DNA from: Sesamum alatum
Taxonomy: Eukaryota; Streptophyta; Magnoliopsida; Lamiales; Pedaliaceae
Assembly: GCA_034509735.1 (NCBI GenBank)
Contig: JACGWO010000005.1
Location: 17,101,264-17,165,263, forward strand
Direction of reading: 5' to 3'
DNA length: 64,000 nucleotides
Shown here: one piece after another, positions 10,699 to 22,261 of the stretch
Layout of the letters: every line of letters starts with the position of its first letter
Position numbering within the stretch: the stretch's first letter is position 1
Translations under genes and position numbers: made by a program
The notes under the pieces: model-generated
The model's input: only the letters and a program-made list of their open reading frames with translations
Databases searched by the model: none
What the model was told of the DNA's origin: nothing

Positions 10699-11655
10699 TT
10701 CTCTATAGATAGATGAGTTACTTGAAAATCCAAAATTACAAGCAAAATCAAAATGGTTCAAAAAAGATTCGAACTTGAGGCATGTAATGAACATCGTAAT
10801 GCATTTTGGCAGAGAAAGAAACATATTGTAAGCCTTCCTTATGAAACTGAATTTTTGGAGAAAAATATTCCCACTAAGGCAAGGCCTTGTCAAATGAACT
10901 CCGAATATTTAGAGTTATGCAAAGAAGAAATTAAGGGATTAATAGATAAAAAAACTAATTAGATCCTCTAAATCACCTTGGTCATGTACTGCTTTTTATG
11001 TTAATAAACATGCAGAACAGGAAAGAGGGAGACCTAGACTTGTTATTAATTACAAGCCCCTCAATAAGGTCTTAAAATGGATAAGGTATCCAATCCCCAA
11101 TAAGAAAGACCTTTTAGATAGATTACATAAGACAATAATTTTTTCAAAATTTGATTTGAGATCAGGATATTGGCAGATCCAGATAAATGAATCAGACAGA
11201 TATAAAACTGCATTTACAGTTCCTTTTGGCCATTATGAGTGGAATGTAATGCCTTTCGGTCTTCAAAATGCACCTTCAGAATTCCAAAATATCATGAATG
11301 ATATTTTTAACCAATTCTCGAACATTATTATTGTTTATATTGATGACATCTTAGTTTTTTCTAATAACATAGAAGACCACTCTAAACATTTAGAGATGTT
11401 TAAAACATTAGTCATCCAAAATGGATTAGTAATATCTAAACCAAAAATGAGTATCTTCCAAACTAAGATAAGATTTTTAGGCCACAATATTGAAAAGGGA
11501 GAAATAATTCCCATTAACAGATGCATAGAGTTTGCAGATAAGTTTCCTGATAAAATTATTGATAGAACTCAATTACAGAGATTCTTAGGAAGCCTAAACT
11601 ATATCATTCCATTTTACAAAAATCTTTGCACAAGACACGACATTATTATATGATA
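10690..11655 (+). pseudogene. EPRV copy 2: reverse transcriptase domain
   Basis: The RT palm contains LRSGYWQIQI (about 11157), PFGHYEWNVMPFGLQNAPSEF (split across 11224-11286) and the catalytic YIDD box at 11336-11347, then FLGHNIEKGEI and LQRFLGSLNYI in the thumb. The segment 11156-11653 is uninterrupted. Upstream 10753-10962 is open in a different phase, ending where an extra A in the AAAAAACTAA run near 10952 shifts the frame. RT amino-acid sequence is the best region for genus assignment. Confidence 0.85.
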
Positions 11656-12150
11656 GGCTTAGGAAACATCCATGAGAATGGACAGAGGATCACTCTAAAG
11701 CATTTAGGCTAATAAAACAAAAGGTTAAATCCTAATTGGAAGAAAATAATAGAGACAGATGCTTCTGAAATAGGATTTGGAGGAATATTGAAGCAAATTG
11801 ATAATAATAAGCAAGAATATTTAGTTAGATTCCATTCGGGAAAATGGAAAGCAGTCCAGTTAAATTATGCTACAGTGGCTAAAGAAGTTCTTGCTATCGT
11901 TAAATGTGTTCTAAAATTCCAAGATGACTTATTAAATCAAGAATTTATTATCAGAATAGATTGTTCTGCTGCTAAGTTTATGTTTAATAAAGACTTTAAG
12001 CATGATGTTTCTAAACAAATGTTTGCCAGATGGCAAGCACATTTATCCCAATTTAATTTTACAATAGAACACATTAAAGGAAAGACTAATAGTCTCCCTG
12101 ATTTCTTATCAAGAGAATATCTAAATGAACATAGACATTGGAAAATATAA
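11656..12150 (+). pseudogene. EPRV copy 2: RNase H domain
   Basis: Contains ETDASEIGFGGILKQ (first active-site aspartate, about 11750-11795) and DCSAAKFMF (second aspartate context), ending HRHWKI at the stop 12148-12150. Relative to copy 1, about 30 bp are missing before ETDAS near 11730, and the frame breaks near 11650. The 3' 120 codons are open. Confidence 0.8.
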
Positions 12151-12286
12151 TTGGATTGGAGGAGAATTCTTTATAGGAGTAAGTACCTCCTTTAAAATCC
12201 CAAATTATTGGGTTGAAGATAGAATTGAAGGAGAGAATTATTGGATGAATGGGTTAAAATGGCCTGTATATATGCCGGTTAAATGA
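12125..12286 (+). pseudogene. EPRV copy 2: small unknown ORF, shortened by a 197-bp deletion
   Basis: Homolog of the 120-residue ORF at 2848-3210. A deletion between two copies of a 15-bp direct repeat (seen in copy 1 at 2981 and 3178) removes 197 bp, so the frame now ends after about 53 codons. Its stop TGA (12284-12286) overlaps the ATG of the next ORF as ATGA. Function unknown. Confidence 0.6.
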
Positions 12287-13188
12287 ATAATCCTTTTATT
12301 GCAGGAATGCTTCCTCGAAGAGGCAGAAACTCCTTCAATCAGAGAGGAGGTAGATTTAGACCAGGAGAAATTATACGCCAAGGTAACAGATCATTAATTA
12401 GAGACAATATTTCCGAAATAGGGAAATATAGTAAAGTCTCTGAGGAAGAAAATGAGCTCTTCCAGCAATTCGTCATATTTAAAAAGGAGTAGAAAAAAAT
12501 CACCACCGAACAAGTATCATCTTCTTCAGTATCTTATGATAAAATACTTGAAGAAGAAGATGAATTAGCAAACTATAAATTTAGTGAACATCAGGAAGTA
12601 ATTATACTCTTAGAAAATGAGAATTTAAGGTGGGAGAAAGATCCATGTTATCTAATGAAAAGATATCTGTATGTGACAGCATTCACAGCAGGTTCATATA
12701 AACCGAGAGCTCATTATGAGTGCATCCTGAAAGCAATGCAAAGTGTTGAAATTACTCACACTTATTCCAACAATGGAAATGAATTTAATTACTCAAAAGC
12801 AGTAATAAAAAAATTCATCACTGCTGTTGAATGGGGAATCAACCCATTAGGTGAAAAAGAATATATTCACCCAGAATCTAAATCCCCGATAAAATTCAAT
12901 TATTGGGACTATGTTGAGGTATTCAACAAAACTTTTCTCTATGAAAATTACAAGAGAAAACACACGTGGTTTTTTAAAATTTGTCCATTAGTTTTCCAAC
13001 AAGAAGTACCAAATTGGGTATTTCAGTGGTGGTTAAATTATGGTCCTCTAATTTCTATACTCCCTGAAATTTTCTAGGGTTATTATACGGAATGGATCAA
13101 TTGTTCGCCAAAAATTATCCAGGCGGATAAATCACAAAAATGGATTGAAGGAATGGCCTCATTCTTCTTTTTTATGGAATTCTCACTT
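12283..13188 (+). pseudogene. EPRV copy 2: 3' ORF (putative transactivator), truncated
   Basis: Starts MNNPFIAGMLPRRGRNSF; the arginine/glycine-rich N-terminus and the core (KICPLVFQQEVPNWVFQWW, about 12970-13035) match copy 1. In-frame stops are a TAG at 12490-12492 and a TAG at about 13075 (CAG in the other copies). The gene is lost at 13188, where the sequence inverts. Confidence 0.65.
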
Positions 13189-14045
13189 CCGTATAATAAC
13201 CCTGGAAAATTTCAGGGAGTATAGAAATTGGAGGACCATAATTTAACCACCATTGAAATACCCAATTTGGTACTTCTTGTTGGAAAACTAATGGACAAAT
13301 TTTGATAAACCGCGTGTGTTTTCTCTTGTAATTTTTATAGAAAAAAGTTTTGTTGAATGCCTCAACATAGTCTCAATAATTGAATTTTATCGGGGATTTA
13401 GATTTTGGGTGAATATATTCTTTTTCACCTAATGGGTTGATTCCCCATTCAACAGTAGTGATGAATTTTTTTATTACTGCTTTTTAAGTAATTAAATTAT
13501 TTTCCATTGTTGGAATAAGTGTGAGTAATTTCAACACTTTGCATTGCTTTCAGGATGTACTCATAATGAGCTCTCGATTTATATGAACCTACTGTGAATG
13601 CTGTCACATCCAGATATCTTTTCATTAGATACCATGGATCTTTCTCCCACCTTAAATCCTCATTTTCCAGGAGTATAATTACTTCCTGATGTTCACTAAA
13701 TTTATAGTTTGCTAATTCATCTTCTTCTTCAAGTATTTTAGCATAAGATACTGAAGAAGATGATACTTGTTCAGCGGTGATTTTTTTCTGCTCCTTTTTA
13801 AATATGAGGAATTGCTGGAAGAGCTCATTTTCTTCCTCAGAGACTTTACTAGATTTCCTTATTCCGAAAATGTTGTCTTTAATTAATGATCTGTTACCTT
13901 GGCGTATAATTTCGCCTGGTCTAAATCTACCTCCTCTCTGATTGGAGGAGTTTCTGCCTCTTCCTCTTTGAGGAAGCATTCCTGCAATAAAAGGATTATT
14001 CATTTAACCGGCATAATATCCTGCAATTTTTTGGTGATATAGCAA
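13189..14045 (-). pseudogene. EPRV inverted fragment: 3' ORF, N-terminal and core part
   Basis: On the minus strand this is a third copy of the 3' ORF. The N-terminal 168 codons (14003 to 13497) are open, making this the least damaged N-terminus of the three, without the stops found in copies 1 and 2. It continues into the core as far as the inversion point. It forms the right arm of a long inverted repeat with 12283-13083. It continues past the start ATG to 14045, where foreign DNA interrupts it. Confidence 0.75.
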
Positions 14046-14499
14046 ATTTGCTATTCAATTTAACCGTAGCAAGAGCGCGAAAAAATTGCTATCTTTTCTT
14101 TGATCTCGGGAGAAATACGATCGGAGTGAAAAGGGTTTTCCATGAGATGGGAAATGCGGAGGAAGTGGGGGTAAGCCTGATTTATGGCGCCTAGATTAGT
14201 TAGTGATCCCGGCTTAGTGAGTCCTTTCTTCCGTGATGAACTGTTGGCGCAATTTGCAGAATTAGAAGCCTTTGCACAATTTGTATTAGTGTCTATAATT
14301 GATTTCTTCTTACTACTGGAAAAATATATAAAAGATCATTGGGCTCACCATCCCCATAGTGTATGAGACAAATGTATGCATGAAAGGAGTTCTCGCTTTC
14401 AAATTCTAGTTCTAGAAAACCCCAAAACAAAAAGATCTACTCCTTTACACTATTTCGGAAACCCAAGGACTCAATCGTATGGATATGTAAAATACAGGA
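14046..14499. other. 454-bp insertion in the EPRV fragment, at least partly plastid-like
   Basis: Not viral: copy 1 lacks it. A stretch at about 14245-14283 reads ELLAQFAELEAFAQF, matching the C-terminal part of plastid ATP synthase alpha (atpA), then diverges abruptly. Flanking parts (a VSDPGLVSPFF-coding stretch at about 14195, and AATCGTATGGATATGTAAAA near 14473) look organellar from memory, but I cannot place them. It may be a patchwork of short organelle pieces filling a repaired break. About 19 viral bases are missing at the insertion point. Confidence 0.45.
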
Positions 14500-15105
14500 G
14501 ATAAGACATGTCTGCATCTGGATGTTGAAACAAGAATTTCAGAAATAATCTTTTTTATTTCCTCAATCTTTTTTCTTATTATTCTTTGAATTCTTTTGAG
14601 TCGTGCCTTATATTCGATTGGCTCATCCCAATATTCAAAAATATATACATGCTATTTTAACCCATTCATCCAATAATTCTCTCCTTCAATTCTATCTTCA
14701 ACCCAATAATCTGGGATTTTAGAGGAGGTACTTACTCCTATAAAGAGTTCTCCTCCAATCCAGTTAAATTTTCCAATGTCTATGTTCATTTAGATATTCT
14801 CTTGATAAGAAATCAGGGAGACTATTAGTCTTTCTTTTAATGTGTTCTATTGTAAAATTAAATGGGGCTAAATGTGCTTGCCATCTGACAAACATTTGTT
14901 TAGAAACATCATGCTTAAAGTCTTTATTAAACATAAACTTAGCAGCAGAACAATCTGTTCTGATAATAAATTCTTGATTTAATAAGTCATCTTGGAATTT
15001 TAGAACACATTTAACGATAGCAAGAACTTCTTTAGCCACTGTAACATAATCTAACTGGGCTGCTTTCTATTTTTCGGAACGGAATCTAACTAAATATTCT
15101 TGCTT
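14500..15105 (-). pseudogene. EPRV inverted fragment: RNase H end and small ORF
   Basis: On the minus strand this reads RNase H (15039 to 14764 open, ending HRHWKI), then the long form of the small unknown ORF, frameshifted. It keeps the 197 bp deleted from copy 2. It ends at 15105 inside the RNase H N-terminal region, next to the Helitron. Confidence 0.75.
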
Positions 15106-15346
15106 ATATAATATATACTATTATATAAAAGAAACACCCATTTTTACGCACAAATGGCGGTTAATGACACCATCGCACCACTTTTTCGTAATGCAAAAAA
15201 ATTCGTAATCCAAATTTTATACTAATTGATAAATTAGTTTTTTCTTTCTTTCCTTTTTTTTTTTAATACGATGTGTTAGTTAATATAGTTTATTCTTATT
15301 TATCATATATTTAAAGCATAAAAAAATATTTATTATATGCACGCAG

Positions 15347-18300
15347 TGTTAGAATAGGTGACCATATAGCCAATCTTGGCGGGCAAATGTAACCTATGTC
15401 TATACAATTTCAGTGTTTTGATAAACTATTAATGAATAAAGAAGTGAAATTCATTCTGGCATAACTTTGTTTGCGTTCACTTTACTGCTTTATATCTATC
15501 TGTTCACTACGCAAACAAAGCCCACGGATTGAAAACCTATTTCGAGGTAGGTCCATGAAATCAGTCCCGCCGAATCAGTCCGAAAATCTCCAAGTCAAGG
15601 AATCTCGAAAATGGGTACCGAGATCCCCTTGAGACTTGCACTAAGCATCTGTTGTCGTATTTCATCGACGGGTGACGAAGTTCATCTAAGCAGTGTTAGT
15701 GGGTTAGCCATCTAGGGAGCAGCTGACTGAGGTAACTCATGGGAACCGTCTTACGGAGGACCTTGAGTAGGGTCAGCAAGGTATGACGTGTATTCCCGGT
15801 TCCAACGGTAGAGGCCAAGTCCTTTGACTTGAGGAATTGCTGAGTTTACCTGTATATCAGGTCTGTATCTTAGATATGGTGAGAGATTGCCAAGAAGCAC
15901 TTGAGTAGTCATAAGCCATGTCTAGTGCAGCTTTGGTGTACAGAGTGACAGTAGTTTCCAAGAAAGGATCTGTCTCCTGTCAAAGGCATTGACAGTTGAG
16001 TCTCATGTATGCTCTGTGTCTTGTCCCTAAAATCTGTGGCCACAGTAACTGAACAGAAGGGAAGGATTCCCTTGCGGCGTTTAGTAAGGACAGATCGACA
16101 CTTAGGTCCAAAATGGGTACCTGCATTTTCCGTGCCCTAGACCCTAAGTGGTGAGACCGTAGACAGAAGGACAAGTGTACTGTTAGAGCCTAAATGTTCA
16201 TCCCCGAAATTTCACCTAGTCTCTAGTGCCATGGACCGTTGCTAGATGGCCACCCATGGTAACGGATGGATTCCAGGAATCCGACCAAGTCTAGCTGAAA
16301 GGTGAACCTAAAGAGTCACACACAATCCACACACATTGAGTATTTAATTTAGAATTAAATATTGGGGGAAAGGAATGATTAAATTGGATTTAATCGGGTC
16401 CTTTTATTTTCTTGGAGAATTAATTCCTTTTATTTGATAAAAGGGATTAATCTAATAAATTAGATTTATTAGATAATTAATTTAATAGCCTTAGAATAAA
16501 TATTTATATTTATTATATTTATTTATTTGGGCCTTTGGAATATTTAATAGGATTTAAATATTCCATTAAAATTAAATTAATGGTTGAGATGGAAAGGGAG
16601 AGATGGATGACTAGGATTGATTTGACTAGGTCAAACACTACTTTGACTAGGACTTTGACTAGGTCAAAATCCTAGTCAAAATAGACCTCTTTAGAGTTGG
16701 AGTTTAAAGAGGATTAAACTCCTCCTCTATATATAATCCTAGCCTTTCACTATTTGAGAAGTGATGATATTCCAACACACACAACACACACACAAACTCG
16801 GTTCTCTCCCTCTCCCTACTCGTCCGCCCTCTCTCTCTCTTATACAAGAAAATACTTCTTGTTCTTTTGTTCTTGGAACAATAGAACTTAGGAGAATTAA
16901 TACAGTTAATCAATAATGTGTTATTAATTCATCCTCTCCAAAATAATACTTGTTCGTTCGCTAGCACGACGGGCAAGATACGTGGGTGGATTGCGTGTTA
17001 TTGTTTGGAGAGTCTCACATACGAGACTTGAAGCAAATTGGAGAACAACGCGAGTAGCAGTTAGAAGACGAAAACGACAATCGGTAGGTTCCGATTTATT
17101 ATTTTTCCTTCCTCTTTAATTTACAATCTATGGCCTCCATGATTTGTTTATGTTCTTTAATTCATGAGATACACCGAACGCCTGGGTGTCTCAAGGGTAC
17201 ACCCCTTGTGAAGGACAAGCGGATCCGCCCGAGAGCGCGAGCGGAAGCGAGAAAGGCGAGAAAAGTGCGTAAATTTAAATCAAATTCAAAAATACGCGAA
17301 TCCCAAGGGGTGTACCCTTGGGTGCTCAACCGGGTGTTCGATGTAGGATGTGTAAATATTAAAAACATACATTTAAGCACATAGGGCATAGATATATAAA
17401 TGAAATCAATCAAAGCGTAATAAAACCGTTATCTTTTGATTGTTTAGCGTATGCTCCCGGCTACTTGCGTTGTTCCTTCTCCGGAATGCTCACGAAATCC
17501 AAACGTATGGATTCTCCAAAGGTGATCCACACCACACCGGAAGAAACACACGTTCTTCTTGCTAGAAAAGAACGGGTTTACAAGGAATCGGTTTAAGAGA
17601 AAAACACTATGAATTAGTGTTCTCTTAAACTTACTTTGTTCTTCTTCTTGATTCAAAATCAAGTGAAGAACAAAAGTGTGAGAGAGGGAGGGAGCACGAA
17701 ATTTTGAGAGAGAGGAGAGGATTTTTTTTTTTTTGTCTTCTCTTTTTCCTAGAAAAAGATGAATAATGAATCACTTATGCTTGGTGTTGTATATTCTCAT
17801 ATATATACATAATTAATGTGATTATTGGAATGTGTCTGGGTTCATCCAAGGATGTCTAGATTCATTCCAATCAATCACCATCAATTCTTCAATCAAGGCT
17901 ACCAAAATTTATGGTATGATCAAATCATACCAAAAGGGAAGAGCTTGATTGGAGTTGATTTGTCTCTTTCCAAAAGAGACAAGTCAACATACCACCTAGC
18001 ATGAAACATGGCTGATTTTGCTTCCTCCAAGGGAGCATGTCGGCTATGTTTAATTAAGGGAAGAAGTCCAACTTCTTTCTATTCCAAATTAGGAATTATT
18101 TTTCCTCTCGGGTATAATTTAACGGACCGGGTTTTATCGTAATCCAATTACGACGAACCCAATATTAAATCCAGTTTAATGTCCACTTAAATTATTCCCG
18201 TTGATCTTTTAATCCAATTAAAAGATCCAACGTCTCAACATCTCAACTTTCCATATTTAATCGAAAATCCAATTTACCGATTAAATGAAACCCCGATACA

Positions 18301-19558
18301 ATATCGGCCCGTCCATCCAATGGACTTTCCCTTAAGTAATCTAATTACTTATTTTATCCTTCGAGATTGATTCCAAGTCTATCTCTCAACCTCCTCGGTG
18401 ATTTGTGTGTGACCCTTTAGGTTCACCCTCAGCTAGACTTGGGCCCGTGTCCCACAAGGGCCCGTTACCATGGGTGGCCGTCTAGGAACGGTCCATGGCA
18501 CTAGAGACTAGGTGAATTGGCGTGAACATTTAGGCGCCGATTCCGTACGGGTACGATCCTTCCGTCTACCGTCTCCCGGCCTTAGTCTAGGGTATGGAAT
18601 TGGGCGTCGGTTCCCATCCTTGACTAGGCATCTATGCTTAATACTCGAGACCACGTATGCTTCATTGCGTCGACACAGGAAACCATTCCCTGTTCGACCA
18701 ACCACTGTGGCCACAGCTTCAAACAGCATGTACGTGTCTCCGAGTGCATAGGAGATACCTCTGTCATATACTGACAGGGGACGGATCCTCTTCTTGGAAT
18801 CCACCGTCCTCGCTACACATTCCGACTGCACTGGACAAGGCTTATAATGATCATCTTACAGAATGATCACCTCTCGCCAGATCCAAGATACAGCCGTCCT
18901 GTGCACGTGACTGCCATGATTCCTCAAGTCTGAGGATTACTCCCGTACTATCGGAACCGGGGAATCCAATCATACCGACCAAACCTCCAAGGCTTCCATA
19001 TGATGATCCCCGCGAGTCAGTCCAGTCGGCTCGACCCCAGTCGGCCAACCCATCAAGATCGTGTAGGCGTCCCACGCCTGCCGCCGATGAAACACGGCAC
19101 TCATCCAATGAACACGACTCTTGACGCAAGTCTCAATAGGACTCTCGATGCCCTGTCTCGAGGTCCTCGACTTGGAACGTTTCAGACCCAACTCTTAATC
19201 AGTTGGTTTCATGACCACCACCCAATGCGTGGCCCAACTGCACGAGTTGTTATCCATGGTCTGTGGACTTTGTTGCGATATAAGTTAAACACCATTTTAA
19301 CAAATGTAAGATGAGCGCAACAAAGAAGGTACCATTGGTGACAAATACTCATCTTATTCATCACATAATAATATTACATTCACATCAAGTTGTCGAATAG
19401 GTTACAAATTGCCAAACCTATTGGCTTTCTGGTCACCGATTCCAACACCTTGAACGTGTTATTTTATTTCATTAAAGCATGTTTAAATATTTCGTATTTT
19501 AATTTTATACCGCACTTCCGCATTCGCGCTATTTCCCGGGACGATCCACAATCTTTCA
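15347..19558 (+). mobile_element. Solo LTR, copia family B, containing a nested solo LTR
   Basis: Begins TGTTAGAATAGGTG and ends TCTTTCA, flanked by the 5-bp duplication CGCAG (15342-15346 and 19559-19563). After removing the nested family A LTR and its duplication it is about 1.97 kb. Contains TTGAC dyads near 16620-16680 and a TATA-like CTCTATATATAATCC at about 16724. It sits inside the Helitron hairpin. Confidence 0.92.
17209..19447 (-). mobile_element. Solo LTR, copia family A, nested in the family B solo LTR
   Basis: On the minus strand it begins TGTTGGAATCGG and ends TCCTTCA, with 5-bp duplication CCTTG (17204-17208 and 19448-19452). Length 2239 bp. The insertion splits the palindrome in the 3' part of the host LTR. 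Its own palindrome, CCCAAGGG/CCCTTGGG, is at 17302-17322. ORFs inside are chance. Confidence 0.93.
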
Positions 19559-19586
19559 CGCAGGAACGGCGTGCCACACCGGCTAG

Positions 19587-19933
19587 TATATAAATATGTA
19601 AGGAGATCAATTCATTTACTAATTCTTGGATATCGGTAATCTTCTCCATTTTTTATAGACAAATTCAAGAACTTAAAATAGATGATATTACCATTTTGTT
19701 ACAATCTGTTTTTATAATCATCTAATTTTATTTTAAATAAAGTTTGTTTAATATTTATATATTATTATGATAAGCTTTTTTATATAACTTAATTATAAAT
19801 AAAGACTTTTTTCACAATCTTATTGATAAAAAAATCAAAAAGGTTTTTTATATTTATTTGTATTATTCTATAATAAAATATATAACCATGTAGAAGTGTT
19901 TATTTTTAGCATATTGTAATTGATATCTCATAT
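19587..19933. other. AT-rich intergenic DNA, nothing assigned
   Basis: Follows the Helitron. No coding signal beyond a short minus-strand start (MEKITDIQELVNELISLH, from 19649) truncated by the Helitron; this could be a gene fragment or chance. No repeats recognised. Confidence 0.4.
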
Positions 19934-20232
19934 CACTACAAAAAAGTAGATTTTTCGCTATACAATAAATGATCACGAGTTAAAAATCATGGTAAATTAA
20001 TATTATTAACCACGGTAAAAAAAATCAATGTGAAAGTTTAAATTTTATCACGGTCAATCAATATTTGTCCTGATTTTGGCCATGTTTTATGCTTTTAGCC
20101 ATAGTTTTGGCCTCACTTGTAGAAACAACGGCTAATGATTGTTGCGGAGCCATGGTTAATTTGTATTCGCCACGATATTATTCTTTTGACCATACGAATT
20201 AATCGTATCGAAAAGTCATATTTCTTCTAGTG
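19934..20232. mobile_element. CACTA-type MITE (299 bp)
   Basis: Terminal inverted repeats CACTACAAAAAAG and (from the right) CACTAGAAGAAAT, flanked by the 3-bp duplication TAT (19931-19933 and 20233-20235). CACTA termini and 3-bp duplications are diagnostic of the CACTA superfamily. No transposase. Confidence 0.7.
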
Positions 20233-20235
20233 TAT

Positions 20236-20933
20236 CTTTACATTTTTGCTAATTATTACTATAAGAAAATGCGTTTATTATGACAAAATAATTATAACAA
20301 AAGCATTAATTATCACAAAATAATAATGTGATTGTACATGTTATTAATTTTATACTAAAGCCTGCCCTAACCCAATTAGACCATAAAGTATGATTTTGGA
20401 CTAAGCTTTTGGTCATGTGGATGACATCGTTAAAAATTAAACGATAAAGTGGATGAGGACTAAAAGTGTAAATTTTTGTAAGCGCGGGGCCGAAAATGCC
20501 AATCCAATAACGAATAGGACCAAAAGTGAAACGGACTTATGGGATTAAAAATATTATTTCCTCTGGGTGTTAGCATATAAGTTGGAAATTAAGAAAGGAA
20601 AATGAAAAGGAATCATGTAGAACAAAATTAAACTCAAATTTAAACAAAACCTCAAAGTGTTTCAGCTCCAATGTCATATTAACCATACATTCGATGAGTG
20701 TTAGGTATGGCTCATATACCAGAGAATGAGTCAGAAAAAGGACAGATGTTGCAGCGAAAATATAATAATACAGTCATTCCCCCACCCGAGAACATAGAAC
20801 ATTGTCGAACCTCGTTAAGTCCTTGTCTGCTTCATTCTTATGGTCATCAGCGTTAATTTCTCAACAATGAGAAATATAACAAAAAAATAGATCAGATGCC
20901 ACATTTGGTAAATCAAAAAAAGAAAAAATCAAG
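20236..20933. other. Intergenic DNA, no gene seen
   Basis: AT-rich sequence with no coding pattern or clear terminal repeats. A CTATAAGAAAATGCG string near 20270 resembles a decayed CACTA end but has no partner. Confidence 0.35.
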
Positions 20934-21436
20934 GGATAATTACACACTCTTCCATGAGGTTTGGTGTAATTACGTATAGATCCTCTATGGTTTAAAAATT
21001 TCATCTAGTAGCCCTAAAGTTTGCTTCTAGTTAACAAATAGGTCATTCCGTAAGTCAAAATTCTCCAAATTTGGCGATATTAACAAAAAAACTGAATGAA
21101 AATTAATATTTACACTCGAGTGACTTATTGTAGGTCAAACAAATTTTTTTTACTAAACTTCCCTTCAAATAGTGAAGATATACCTCCCCACATGCATTAA
21201 CATGTGAAGATGTATAATGGCAGTTTGGTCATAACAAAAGATTTGTTTGACCTACAATAAGCCAGTAACAAGTGAATCAATGATAAATATCGATTTTTAT
21301 TTAATGTTTTTGGTAATATCAATAAATCGGTGAATGTTCTCTAACGAATGGACCTATTTGATAGACACAAGCAAACCTCAGGGGTACTAAATGTAATTTT
21401 TCAAACCACAGAGAGTCTATACGTAATTAGATTGGC
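20934..21436. mobile_element. Element with long terminal inverted repeats (foldback/Mutator-like)
   Basis: The left part (TACGTATAGATCCTCTATGG, GCCCTAAAGTTTGC) returns in reverse near 21360-21430 (GCAAACCTCAGGGGTAC, CAGAGAGTCTATACGTAATT), and the inner TTATTGTAGGTCAAACAAA at about 21127 recurs inverted near 21245. Arms of about 200-240 bp enclose a short centre. The right end stops short of the left, probably cut by the LTR fragment that follows. No transposase. Confidence 0.6.
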
Positions 21437-22261
21437 TGTTCTGGGAACTATTCGTCGATCTTTATCAAAGTAATATTATACTGATGGATAAAATAAGTAC
21501 TCATCACTGGCAAACTGTGTTTGTTGTGTTTACTACTTACATTGAATAGTAATTCAATGTCACAACAAATGCCCACAGATTGATTGGTTAAACCCAATGA
21601 GTTGAGCTGTGCATAGGTTGGCGGCTATGAAACCAACTCCTTGAGGGTCGGTCTGAAACGTTCCAAGTCGAAGACCTCAAGACTGGGCCTCGAGTGCCCT
21701 ATAGAAACTTGCATAAGTATTGCATTCACTGGGTGAGTGCCGAGTTTCATTGGTGCCAGACGTAGGTCGTCTATGCAATTTTAGTGGGTTAGTTGGCAAG
21801 GTAATCGACTAACTGAACTGACTCACGGGAATCGTCATATGGAAGCCTTGGAGGCTTGGTCGGTATGATGGAATTCCCGGTTCTGATAGTACGGGATTAG
21901 TCCTCGGACTTGAGGAATCATGACAGTCGCATGCATATAAAGCCTTGTCTAGTGCAGTCGGAGTATGTAGTGAGGACGGTGGATTCCAAGAGAGAATTTA
22001 TTTGTCAGTATTTGACAGCTATGTCTCCTATGCACTATGAAATGGTTTTGACTCATTAAGTCTACGGCCGTAGCGATTGGTCGAGTAGGGAATGGTTCCC
22101 TAGGTCGATCAATAGAGTAAACGCGTCTCGAGTTTGTAGCATAGTTGCCTAGTCTAGGATGGGAACCGACGCCCAATTCCATGCCCTAGACTAAGTCTGG
22201 GAATTCGGAGCGTAAATGTTCACGCCAACATTCACCTAGTCTCTAGTGCCATGGACCGTAG
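21437..22261 (+). mobile_element. Type C LTR fragment (5' part)
   Basis: Possible LTR start TGTTCTGGGAAC at 21437. The body is a diverged relative of family A U3 (phrases such as TGAAACCAACTCC and CTGAAACGTTCCAAGTCGA). It ends at the LTR landmark TAGTGCCATGGACCG, where the B1 LTR begins. Only U3 is present. The exact left boundary is uncertain. Confidence 0.55.

Larger units (their letters stand above)
15106..19586 (+). mobile_element. Short non-autonomous Helitron (about 265 bp) split by a solo LTR
   Basis: Without the LTR insertion the 3' end reads GCACGC, a 7-nt loop, GCGTGC, 9 nt, CTAG, then T. A small hairpin about 10 nt before a CTRR terminus, inserted before a T, is the Helitron 3' signature. 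The AT-rich left end (ACTATTATATAAAAG near 15117) resembles Helitron 5' ends, but a clean TC start is not visible, so the left boundary is approximate. It encodes no protein. Confidence 0.5.

Noticed and set aside
14184..14366. 60-codon frame MAPRLVSDPGLVSPFF as a gene
   Set aside because: It crosses what looks like a join between different organelle-like pieces; only part of it matches plastid atpA.
18508..19314. Open frames inside LTRs, such as those starting MGLKRSKSRTS or MQSECVARTVDSK, seen in several places
   Set aside because: They recur only because family A LTRs recur, lie in U3, differ in length between copies and resemble no protein.
19464..19649. Possible gene fragment MEKITDIQELVNELISLH
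   Set aside because: Only about 20 protein-like residues before running into the Helitron and LTR end; no homology recognised and no supporting exon structure.
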